From the NCBI GenBank assembly GCA_003216275.1, contig QCJC01000002.1, positions 62,001-126,000 of the forward strand: 64,000 nucleotides of DNA, given 5' to 3'. Of this stretch, positions 58,184-63,202 are shown piece after piece (position 1 is the stretch's first letter; the number at the start of each line of letters is the position of its first letter). Below the pieces are notes generated by a model that ran no database searches, was not told the origin of the DNA, and worked only from the letters and a program-made list of their open reading frames with translations. A program made the translations under genes and the position numbers. The DNA comes from Prochlorococcus sp. AG-402-P18. Its GTDB lineage: Bacteria; Cyanobacteriota; Cyanobacteriia; PCC-6307; Cyanobiaceae.

Positions 58184-58396
58184 ATGCTCAGAAAATTAAA
58201 TACACTCCTAATCGTAGGCATATCATTCTTCTATTTTCCAGCACATAGCAAAGACATATCAAAGGGCCAAGAGTTTCGATCTTCGAGTATGGAAGAAATC
58301 GCAGAAGAAATGGTTCATCTCAATGCAAGTTTAGAATCATTAACCACGACAGTTTCAAACCTATTTCCTAGAAGAGGACTAGAGTCAAACCTTTGA
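58184..58396 (+). CDS. Small exported protein (70 aa)
   Basis: I start this at ATG 58184 rather than the track's GTG 58175. The N-terminus MLRKLNTLLIVGISFFYFPAHS is a convincing signal peptide, giving a mature protein of about 48 residues with an acidic helix (SMEEIAEEMVHLNASLESLTTTVSNLF). No lipobox. It is a periplasmic or lumenal peptide by inference. Function unknown. Confidence 0.55.
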   Translation: MLRKLNTLLIVGISFFYFPAHSKDISKGQEFRSSSMEEIAEEMVHLNASLESLTTTVSNLFPRRGLESNL

Positions 58397-58425
58397 TAGA
58401 AGAGTCACAACGATCAAAGAAACCA

Positions 58426-58441
58426 TTGCAATAACTGACTA
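58426..58441 (+). repeat. Direct repeat copy 1, TTGCAATAACTGACTA
   Basis: This 16-base sequence recurs exactly at 59114-59129. In both places a CTTATAC follows shortly after (offset by about seven bases), so the repeat extends imperfectly. It lies in the leader of the plus-strand hli gene. Confidence 0.75.
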
Positions 58442-58555
58442 GCTGAAGCTTATACAATTAAGCATTTTTTTATCTGTACTCTGATTGATGATCGTTCGGT
58501 ATTCCGCTCTCGAACACTCAACACAATGATTAGAATTTGTTTTTCTAAAAAAATC

Positions 58556-58663
58556 ATGAACTCTGGTGCTGAACGGTTTAATGGTTTAATGGCGATGATA
58601 GGCATCGTTGCTGGAATAGGCGCTTATGCAACAACTGGTCAATTCATCCCAGGTATTTTCTAG
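58556..58663 (+). CDS. hli: High-light-inducible protein (plus-strand copy, 35 aa)
   Basis: Hli/Scp proteins are single-helix chlorophyll- and carotenoid-binding relatives of plant LHC, associated with photosystems and thought to quench excess energy. From ATG 58556 the product reads MNSGAERFNGLMAMIGIVAG, then IGAYATTGQFIPGIF, almost only the binding helix plus the TGQ-IPG end. The normally conserved Arg in NGR is Leu. An upstream in-frame ATG at 58526 would add ten residues. It faces opposite to the six-gene hli array downstream. Confidence 0.88.
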   Translation: MNSGAERFNGLMAMIGIVAGIGAYATTGQFIPGIF

Positions 58664-58698
58664 AAATAATTAAAAATAAAAATCAACCCAAAGTTTGA

Positions 58699-58735
58699 GA
58701 TACTAATCAAAAAATGTTTAGCCTTGATTAGTATC
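58699..58735. other. Inverted repeat between convergent small genes
   Basis: GATACTAATCAA (58699-58710) and TTGATTAGTATC (58724-58735) are perfect 12-base complements with a 13-base loop. The right arm overlaps the last codons of the minus-strand 56-aa gene and its stop codon lies in the loop. It may end transcription for one or both of the converging genes, although no strong T run follows. Confidence 0.75.
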
Positions 58736-58888
58736 TTTGGAATCTCCTAATGCGGGCGCATTCATTCCGTCATAGTTAGGTCCAACCATCACTCCAACGA
58801 TTGCAAACAAAGCAATAAAAGCAATTCCTACAATTGGAGCTGTGGGAGCGGAGGTTGATAATAAACCACCAAAGATCAAATGACTCAT
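58718..58888 (-). CDS. Single-span membrane protein (56 aa), unknown
   Basis: The frame reads MSHLIFGGLLSTSAPTAPIV, a helix (GIAFIALFAIVGVMVG) and a polar tail (PNYDGMNAPALGDSKDTNQG). The organised short N-terminus, single helix and acidic tail look like a small thylakoid subunit, but it matches no PSI, PSII or b6f peptide that I know. It is on the same strand as the hli array and the second psaJ. Too short for the track. Confidence 0.6.
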   Translation of the reverse strand: MSHLIFGGLLSTSAPTAPIVGIAFIALFAIVGVMVGPNYDGMNAPALGDSKDTNQG

Positions 58889-59113
58889 ATCAGTAAAGTT
58901 GGGAATTATGTTTTAGCCACTTAACGTTCTAACTGTGATTCGTTTGGAAAGTTTTACTTTTTTATTTAACTTTTGTTCCTTTCATATTCAGCTCATACAT
59001 TCGATAATATTTAATTCTTCCCTGTTCAAATCTTTAGCATTTAATTGGAATTGTTTTTTCTAGTGAATTGTCAAACCCAAGACGAATAGGGGTCAAACCA
59101 AGCTAGACAAACG

Positions 59114-59129
59114 TTGCAATAACTGACTA
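59114..59129 (+). repeat. Direct repeat copy 2, TTGCAATAACTGACTA
   Basis: An exact second copy of the 16-base sequence at 58426-58441, 688 bases away in the same direction. The two copies bracket the plus-strand hli gene and the 56-aa membrane protein gene. Confidence 0.75.
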
Positions 59130-59158
59130 CTTATACCTAGGTCATGTAGGATCTAACG

Positions 59159-59350
59159 TCAACAATCACATAAATTGGGATGTTCACCAGTAGCACAATA
59201 GTGATCATGGAATGAAGTGTTTTCACAAGTACGCTCCTCTGGAACCCCTGGACCCATCGTAAATCCTTTTGGTAAGGATCCAAAGCCTCCACCGTGATTA
59301 GTGCATGCGGTTAGCAATGCTGCTAACGATAGAAAAAATAAATTACGCAA
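59159..59350 (-). CDS. Small Cys-rich lipoprotein (63 aa)
   Basis: The signal peptide MRNLFFLSLAALLTAC has a clear lipobox (LTAC). The mature part is a short Gly-rich segment then a Cys-rich end (ERTCENTSFHDHYCATGEHPNLCDC) with four Cys and three His after the lipidated residue, which could bind metal or form disulfides. It is immediately upstream of the island psaJ gene's 3' side on the same strand. Function unknown. Confidence 0.65.
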   Translation of the reverse strand: MRNLFFLSLAALLTACTNHGGGFGSLPKGFTMGPGVPEERTCENTSFHDHYCATGEHPNLCDC

Positions 59351-59406
59351 CAGTGTCGAAGATCGTTCAAGTTATATAAACATCCATTCAAGCCTTCGAC
59401 CACAAG

Positions 59407-59541
59407 TCAACTCATCGGCATGAATAAGTAGTCGGGAGCAACATAATTCACTGCTATAAGGATGACTGCTGTACTGGAAAGCCATAGTGTTGCCACTACT
59501 GGTGCGGACTTAAACCACTTTGTACGAAAGATTTTAAACAT
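59407..59541 (-). CDS. psaJ: Second PsaJ-like photosystem I subunit (island copy, 44 aa)
   Basis: The frame, missed by the track, reads [20 protein letters not shown], a helix [14 protein letters not shown], then [10 protein letters not shown]. It aligns without gaps to the core PsaJ at 1866 over 44 residues; I count 27 identities. The N-terminus and the PD-LF-PMS end are kept. However, the Glu at position 30 is Ala and the His at position 41 is Met; these correspond to Glu28 and His39, the chlorophyll ligands in Thermosynechococcus PsaJ. There is no adjacent psaF and no fusion, unlike cyanophage psaJF. It lies about 120 bases downstream of the hli array terminator. Confidence 0.9.
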   Translation of the reverse strand: MFKIFRTKWFKSAPVVATLWLSSTAVILIAVNYVAPDYLFMPMS

Positions 59542-59660
59542 TGTTCAATTATTTCTCAGATGCTAAAAGATCGACAAAGGAAGCGAAGGTTCGGTTTTAA
59601 GTAGACGATCATGTCTTAATCTATCTCTTAAAAATAAGTATTTAATTTCTTAAGTCAAAA

Positions 59661-59690
59661 AGCCTCTCCCTTGCAATACAAGGAGAGGCT
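59661..59690 (-). terminator. Terminator of the hli array
   Basis: AGCCTCTCCCTTG and CAAGGAGAGGCT pair into a GC-rich stem with one bulged C and a five-base loop. On the minus strand it is followed by a run of T, and it lies 24 bases beyond the last hli stop. This fits an intrinsic terminator for the six-gene array. Confidence 0.85.
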
Positions 59691-59713
59691 GAAGAAAGAT
59701 TGTAAGTTGACTC

Positions 59714-59839
59714 CTAGACAATTCCAGGAACAATCCAACCTGTTATTCCGTAGTTAATGACTGCAGCAAAGAAGCCCATCATCGCAAGGCGTCCATTCAT
59801 TTGCTCTGCTGTTTTCCAGTAATTCGTTTCTTTGTTCAT
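59714..59839 (-). CDS. hli: High-light-inducible protein, array gene 6 (41 aa)
   Basis: The last array gene reads MNKETNYWKTAEQMNGRLAM, then MGFFAAVINYGITGWIVPGIV. It keeps the full chlorophyll-binding ExxNGRxAM motif (as EQMNGRLAMMGFF) but ends TGW-IVPG rather than TGQ-IIPG. Its ATG shares the A of the preceding TAA stop (TAATG), suggesting re-initiation coupled to array gene 5. Too short for the track. Confidence 0.93.
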   Translation of the reverse strand: MNKETNYWKTAEQMNGRLAMMGFFAAVINYGITGWIVPGIV

Positions 59840-59985
59840 TACACAAAACCTGGAATGATTTGACCTGTTGTTAAGTATGCGCCAATAAGGGCTAAGCAGC
59901 CAACAGAAGCAGCTAGACCATTTAGTCGTTCAGCAAACACTTTGCCTTCTTCGACTCTTGGTGTTTCAGTGGTTTGATTTTTCAT
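59839..59985 (-). CDS. hli: High-light-inducible protein, array gene 5 (48 aa)
   Basis: The track reports a longer ORF from 60045, but its first 20 residues are translation of array gene 4 in another frame. The real start is ATG 59985, in a TAATG overlap with gene 4. The product MKNQTTETPRVEEGKVFAER continues LNGLAASVGCLALIGAYLTTGQIIPGFV. The conserved Arg and Met of NGR-AM are replaced (NGLAAS), so pigment binding may differ, while E, N and the TGQIIPG end are kept. Confidence 0.93.
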   Translation of the reverse strand: MKNQTTETPRVEEGKVFAERLNGLAASVGCLALIGAYLTTGQIIPGFV

Positions 59986-60134
59986 TACACGAACCCTGGA
60001 ATGATTTGGCCGGTAGTTGCATATGCACCTATAAGAGCAATACATCCAAACAATGCTGCATAGCCGTTAAGTCTTTCTGCAGTTACCTTTTCAGGATCAA
60101 TGTTTCTGCTGTTGTTGTTGTTTTGAGTAGTCAT
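59985..60134 (-). CDS. hli: High-light-inducible protein, array gene 4 (49 aa)
   Basis: The product begins MTTQNNNNSRNIDPEKVTAE and continues RLNGYAALFGCIALIGAYATTGQIIPGFV. It is the closest relative of gene 5 in the array (both have xERLNG, GCxALIGAY and a Phe-Val end) and probably arose by duplication. The Arg of NGR is Tyr. Start and stop both share bases with neighbours as TAATG. Confidence 0.93.
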   Translation of the reverse strand: MTTQNNNNSRNIDPEKVTAERLNGYAALFGCIALIGAYATTGQIIPGFV

Positions 60135-60253
60135 TAAACGACACCTGGGATAAGTTGACCGGTTGTTAGGTAGATGCCTGTTAGTAGAACGAAGGCCATC
60201 ATGGCTGGTCTGCCGATGCTTCTTTCTAGAATTGTTTTGTTAGATGGTTGCAT
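60134..60253 (-). CDS. hli: Divergent high-light-inducible protein, array gene 3 (39 aa)
   Basis: The shortest array member, MQPSNKTILERSIGRPAMMA then FVLLTGIYLTTGQLIPGVV. The motif reads ERSIGRPAM: the Asn that is a chlorophyll ligand in LHC-type helices is Ile, while Glu and Arg are kept. The start lies 11 bases after the gene 2 stop; the stop overlaps gene 4. Too short for the track. Confidence 0.88.
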   Translation of the reverse strand: MQPSNKTILERSIGRPAMMAFVLLTGIYLTTGQLIPGVV

Positions 60254-60264
60254 GATTAATTGTT

Positions 60265-60429
60265 TTAGAAGATTCCAGGAATGATTTGGTGGGTTATTGA
60301 GTAGGCACCGAGTAGAGCGATCATACCGAGCATCGCCCAGCGTCCATTCCTTTTCTCGGCGTCTTCTGGTTTGAACTTCTCAACTATGTTGACGTAGTTG
60401 CCAGATGCTGAAGGTAATTCAGTAGTCAA
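60265..60429 (-). CDS. hli: High-light-inducible protein, array gene 2 (54 aa)
   Basis: The product reads TTELPSASGNYVNIVEKFK, then PEDAEKRNGRWAMLGMIALLGAYSITHQIIPGIF, with a full EKRNGRWAML motif and a THQ-IIPG end in place of TGQ. The start is TTG at 60429, overlapping the TGA of gene 1 by two bases. No in-frame ATG exists upstream of the helix, so the TTG is needed. Confidence 0.9.
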   Translation of the reverse strand: MTTELPSASGNYVNIVEKFKPEDAEKRNGRWAMLGMIALLGAYSITHQIIPGIF

Positions 60430-60638
60430 AAGATTCCAGGAATGATTTGACCAGTTGTGAAGTAAGAAACGAGAAGACTAAAAAAGCCAATCATCGCCCA
60501 ACGACCATTTGTCTTTTCTGCTTCTTCTGGATAACTTGTGTAATCCTCGACAAGCTGGGGCTGTGTTTCACGGCCAAAGATGTTTTGCTTGCCGTACTCA
60601 GTGATCACCGGAGAAGAAGAAGAAGAAGAAGAAGTCAT
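60426..60638 (-). CDS. hli: High-light-inducible protein, array gene 1 (70 aa)
   Basis: The first and longest array gene starts at ATG 60638 (the track begins 12 codons upstream at 60674). It has a run of seven Ser encoded by a GAA-type triplet repeat on the plus strand, a hydrophilic leader (VITEYGKQNIFGRETQPQLVEDYTSYPEEAEKT) and a complete helix NGRWAMIGFFSLLVSYFTTGQIIPGIF. The full-length leader and intact motif make it the most canonical Hli here and it heads the operon. Confidence 0.94.
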   Translation of the reverse strand: MTSSSSSSSPVITEYGKQNIFGRETQPQLVEDYTSYPEEAEKTNGRWAMIGFFSLLVSYFTTGQIIPGIF

Positions 60639-60896
60639 GACTGAAAATAATTTATGTAAAGAAATGTAAAGCATCGACTTCCTAGGGTAAAGATTCGGTC
60701 TGGTACGGCTTCTTCTAACCCTTGATAGAGATAAACCTCAAACACTAATGACAGCAACTAATTAGAGAGATCTTTATTGAATGATTAGATCCACTGATGA
60801 TCCTGATAAGTATAAATAGCCCAAACACAAGTGTGTTTACCCATCCTTGATATTTTTTTTACGAGTTAGATTCGATTCGCCAATAAATCACTTTTC
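60639..60896. promoter_or_regulatory. Divergent promoter region of the hli array and a plus-strand gene
   Basis: About 258 bases between the start of hli gene 1 (minus) and the gene at 60897 (plus) must hold the array promoter. I see no well-spaced -35/-10 pair that I would defend, nor a known regulator site. The region is AT-rich near the hli start with a repeated TTTACAT-like motif on the minus strand. Confidence 0.5.
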
Positions 60897-61178
60897 ATGC
60901 GTCCCGAACCTGATGATATCCAAATACTTATCAGCAAGTACAGGACTATGGATATTGAAGAATTAAAGTCAAATATCGACGACTGGGAAAAAAATAATGA
61001 TTGTACTATTCAACAAGAAAACATTGATCTAGCAAAAAACGAACTTGAGCTAAAATACAAAGAGAGACAAGAACAAATTGATCTACTAACTAAATCTCTT
61101 ACTTCTTCATCAAGAATAGGTAGATGGATTTCAAGTTTTAAAGCAGTTATCAATCAATTTGTAGATTTCAAGAATTAA
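60897..61178 (+). CDS. Charged helical hypothetical protein (93 aa)
   Basis: The product is soluble, rich in Glu, Lys, Asp and Ile, probably a helical hairpin or coiled coil (IEELKSNIDDWEKNNDCTIQQENIDLAKNELELKYKERQEQIDLLTKSL), with a short amphipathic end (IGRWISSFKAVINQFVDF). No family recognised. It is divergent from the hli array across a 258-base region, so common light regulation is possible but not shown. Confidence 0.6.
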   Translation: MRPEPDDIQILISKYRTMDIEELKSNIDDWEKNNDCTIQQENIDLAKNELELKYKERQEQIDLLTKSLTSSSRIGRWISSFKAVINQFVDFKN

Positions 61179-61272
61179 AATCATAAGGGTTTTTATCAAG
61201 TTGGGAAAAGATTGGTGATATTTACGGCATAACTCCTAATTCAGTTTAGAGGTGGAGCAATGAAATCCTTTT

Positions 61273-61446
61273 TCACCTGTTTCCCTTAGATAGAGTGAAC
61301 ATATAGTCTTTCCATTCGTCATAGTCGTGATTGCATAACGATTTTATAGCCTGATTCTTTAAACGATCTTCGTAATTATTGGCTTCGTGAAAAGAATCAA
61401 ACCTTGACCCATCAAAAGTTTCGTAGATAGTAATTTCATTGACCAC
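61273..61446 (-). CDS. Small soluble protein (57 aa)
   Basis: From GTG 61446 the product reads MVNEITIYETFDGSRFDSFH, EANNYEDRLKNQAIKSLCN, then HDYDEWKDYMFTLSKGNR. The acidic and aromatic-rich composition is protein-like. Its DYDEWKDY has a loose likeness to the EY-EWIQ core of family A in this island, but I would not call it a member. Missed by the track because of length. Confidence 0.5.
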   Translation of the reverse strand: MVNEITIYETFDGSRFDSFHEANNYEDRLKNQAIKSLCNHDYDEWKDYMFTLSKGNR

Positions 61447-61500
61447 ATTTTTAAATCACCCTTCTATATCAATAGACAAATAACCGATCAAAGATAAGGC

Positions 61501-61632
61501 TTAGGTAAGACCTGAAAAGAAAAAATACCAAATAAAAACAATTGCATTTAAACCCAAGGTAACCGAAATTCCTATGATCTTGAATTTGGTTCCTACATCA
61601 TCTGAATCAGAATTTAATTTAATATCAGCCAT
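61501..61632 (-). CDS. Small single-span membrane protein (43 aa)
   Basis: The frame reads MADIKLNSDSDDVGTKFKII, then a helix GISVTLGLNAIVFIWYFFFS and GLT. An acidic N-terminus, one helix and a minimal tail. Its start overlaps the end of the 28-aa frame at 61625 by eight bases. Function unknown. Confidence 0.5.
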   Translation of the reverse strand: MADIKLNSDSDDVGTKFKIIGISVTLGLNAIVFIWYFFFSGLT

Positions 61633-61711
61633 AAGAGACTTTTCTTTTCGCTTTCACTTTATGAGAAGAAGCATCATTAAGTAGACCTTTAACAAAAGAG
61701 ATTATTCCCAT
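61625..61711 (-). CDS. Possible 28-aa basic peptide
   Basis: The frame reads MGIISFVKGLLNDASSHKVK, then AKRKVSYG. It fits precisely between two other small minus-strand genes (overlapping the next start) and has an amphipathic, basic character. At this size it may be chance. Confidence 0.3.
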   Translation of the reverse strand: MGIISFVKGLLNDASSHKVKAKRKVSYG

Positions 61712-61713
61712 GA

Positions 61714-61854
61714 CTACGTCCCCAATCCTTGTAAAACTGGGAAAGTCATGCCATCTCCATCATTATCGTCATCATCAAAACAGGAAATTAATACCCATAT
61801 ACCACCCAGGGCAAGAAAACCCGCTGAACAAATAACAATTAATTGGCTAAGCAT
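61714..61854 (-). CDS. Membrane peptide with acidic tail (46 aa)
   Basis: The frame reads MLSQLIVICSAGFLALGGIW, VLISCF, then an acidic DDDDNDGDG run and MTFPVLQGLGT. One helix plus a highly acidic patch could bind divalent cations at the membrane surface. The start overlaps the 3' end of the next upstream gene by eight bases. No family recognised. Confidence 0.5.
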   Translation of the reverse strand: MLSQLIVICSAGFLALGGIWVLISCFDDDDNDGDGMTFPVLQGLGT

Positions 61855-61978
61855 TATTAAGATTAAAATCAATTTCTAACTGAGTAGAAGTATTAGAAGG
61901 TGGTTCAACCCCCCAGAGCTCACCACGCTCACAGGCTTCGACAATTGATTCGTAAAGATCAGCGATGTGAATTGACAT
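61847..61978 (-). CDS. Small acidic soluble protein (43 aa)
   Basis: The frame reads MSIHIADLYESIVEACERGE, then LWGVEPPSNTSTQLEIDFNLNNA. It has an amphipathic helix followed by an acidic, Asn-rich tail. It is four bases downstream of the exported 57-aa protein on the same strand, so the minus-strand small genes here may be one transcript. Function unknown. Confidence 0.5.
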   Translation of the reverse strand: MSIHIADLYESIVEACERGELWGVEPPSNTSTQLEIDFNLNNA

Positions 61979-61982
61979 TTTT

Positions 61983-62156
61983 TTAATTGATTCGATCTTC
62001 TATTAGTTTCTTTTCACAATCAATATCACCTTCAGCACAAACCACCTCGTCTTTGTTGGTAGATGAATTACAGCCCATAGCACTAACAGGCAATGTACCA
62101 ATCGTGGAGTAAAGAGTTGCAGATGAAAGAAATAATAACGGAATTAATTTTTTCAT
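61983..62156 (-). CDS. Small secreted Cys-containing protein (57 aa)
   Basis: The N-terminus MKKLIPLLFLSSATLYSTIG with TLPVSAMG is a signal peptide with likely cleavage after Ser-Ala. The mature part has three Cys (GCN, VVC, IDCEKK) and an acidic and basic mix, suggesting a small periplasmic or lumenal disulfide protein. It is the first gene of the minus-strand small-gene run. Too short for the track. Confidence 0.6.
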   Translation of the reverse strand: MKKLIPLLFLSSATLYSTIGTLPVSAMGCNSSTNKDEVVCAEGDIDCEKKLIEDRIN

Positions 62157-62644
62157 TGATTTATATCGAATATATACATGATCAGAGAATCAAAAGAGTT
62201 TCGTGAGATTCAATCGTTCGGTTAACTATAAACATAAGACAATTGTAGAATTCTTTTACCCATCGATTCCATTTCTTGTATGAAAGCTGTTTCGCATTTT
62301 CCAGGATTGGAACTGCAAAACGATTAAATGTATTTGTTTTTTTGTCCTACTCGTGTCTGGATAAGTAAGGACAAGTAAAAATGAATCTGAATAATATTAG
62401 TTAAACTTGTTATGACTGACTAGGTTCTGCTGTAGACATTTAAAAATTGAGGCAGAGCTAACTATTAACAGGATCCCAAACATTATTGCGTGATATGGCG
62501 TGAACATAGTTGATCTAGTAATTCCTAAATAATAAGAAGCTATGAAAGTAGTGCGTTGTAGTAAAAGTACGACTTTTTATTAGGGGGTTCTACACATCTA
62601 GAGAACTTCAAAATGCTCTAAAACATTAAGGTTGAGGGAGATTT
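62157..62644. other. Gap of about 490 bases with one doubtful ORF
   Basis: This AT-rich stretch holds only a 36-codon minus-strand frame (62397-62507, listed separately). I see no RNA gene, repeat or terminator in it. It separates minus-strand small genes on the left from plus-strand small genes on the right and therefore must carry two promoters. Confidence 0.6.
62397..62507 (-). CDS. Possible 36-aa membrane peptide
   Basis: The frame reads MFTPYHAIMFGILLIVSSAS, then IFKCLQQNLVSHNKFN: one hydrophobic helix and a polar tail. Orientation matches the minus-strand genes to its left. No ribosome site is visible. Confidence 0.3.
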   Translation of the reverse strand: MFTPYHAIMFGILLIVSSASIFKCLQQNLVSHNKFN

Positions 62645-62752
62645 ATGAAATTATTTACCCCTTTCAGCATCCCTAAACCAGAGATGACTGAGCTTTGCCG
62701 CATACAAAAAGCAGCAAAGAGAAAAGAAAACAATCGTTTTAAATTGCTTTAG
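62645..62752 (+). CDS. Small basic peptide (35 aa) with good ribosome site
   Basis: The frame reads MKLFTPFSIPKPEMTELCRI, then QKAAKRKENNRFKLL. GAGGGAG six bases before the ATG is a stronger Shine-Dalgarno sequence than most genes in this window have, which supports real translation. Basic and soluble. Function unknown. Confidence 0.5.
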   Translation: MKLFTPFSIPKPEMTELCRIQKAAKRKENNRFKLL

Positions 62753-62760
62753 CTATCCAC

Positions 62761-62877
62761 ATGAAATCAACTACTTTCTACCTCTCATTTTTTAGTCGTA
62801 GACCATTAGAAATGAGTTTGTTTTTTATCTATTGCGGAGCTTTAGCATGCTTCGTTAGCTCAATTGGTCACTACTAA
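62761..62877 (+). CDS. Possible 38-aa membrane peptide
   Basis: The frame reads MKSTTFYLSFFSRRPLEMSL, then FFIYCGALACFVSSIGHY. It begins eight bases after the preceding peptide's stop and is followed by a hairpin terminator, so it may be cotranscribed. The internal ATG at 62812 would leave only 21 residues. Confidence 0.4.
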   Translation: MKSTTFYLSFFSRRPLEMSLFFIYCGALACFVSSIGHY

Positions 62878-62910
62878 TAAAATCCAATGAACTCTTCTAA
62901 TGATTTATTT

Positions 62911-62941
62911 CAAAAGCCATTACTAATGACATTGGCTTTTG
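62911..62941. terminator. Hairpin terminator-like element
   Basis: CAAAAGCCA (62911-62919) and TGGCTTTTG (62933-62941) form a nine-base stem with T-rich DNA after it (TTGTTTGTACTTTTTT). It could end the small plus-strand transcript before the gene at 62985. Confidence 0.65.
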
Positions 62942-62984
62942 TTGTTTGTACTTTTTTAACTGATTCTTTGGTCGGGAGCTTTGT

Positions 62985-63182
62985 ATGAAATTACCAACTA
63001 TCAGCTTGAAAAGAACTCTTGAAGTAACAATGAATGATGCTTCAAAAAGACTAATGGAACTTGATGGGCTTGATAAAAAAGCTCTAACAGAAGAGTACAA
63101 AGAATGGATTCAAGCAAGTGAGGGGAGTAAAGACCAGCCACACGTTCTTTATGTCAACCAGATAAATATTGAACAACTGTAG
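62985..63182 (+). CDS. Small island protein, family A (EW family, 65 aa)
   Basis: The product reads MKLPTISLKRTLEVTMNDAS, KRLMELDGLDKKALTEEYKEWIQASEG, then DQPHVLYVNQ. It aligns well with the gene at 57073 (helix, EEY-EWIQ, loop, hydrophobic strand ending in Asn) and more loosely with 56319. The ATG follows GGGAGCTTTGT. It is 20 bases before the PAP/fibrillin gene on the same strand. Confidence 0.6.
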   Translation: MKLPTISLKRTLEVTMNDASKRLMELDGLDKKALTEEYKEWIQASEGSKDQPHVLYVNQINIEQL

Positions 63183-63202
63183 GTTTTAAACAAACAACAA
63201 TC

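Noticed and set aside
59986-60045. N-terminal 20 residues of the track ORF 59839-60045
   Set aside because: They translate the 3' part of hli array gene 4 in another frame; ATG 59985 fits the TAATG junction and the Hli family.
60447-60644. Plus-strand 65-aa ORF with an RRRRRR run
   Set aside because: Antisense translation of the poly-Ser triplet repeat and hli array gene 1.
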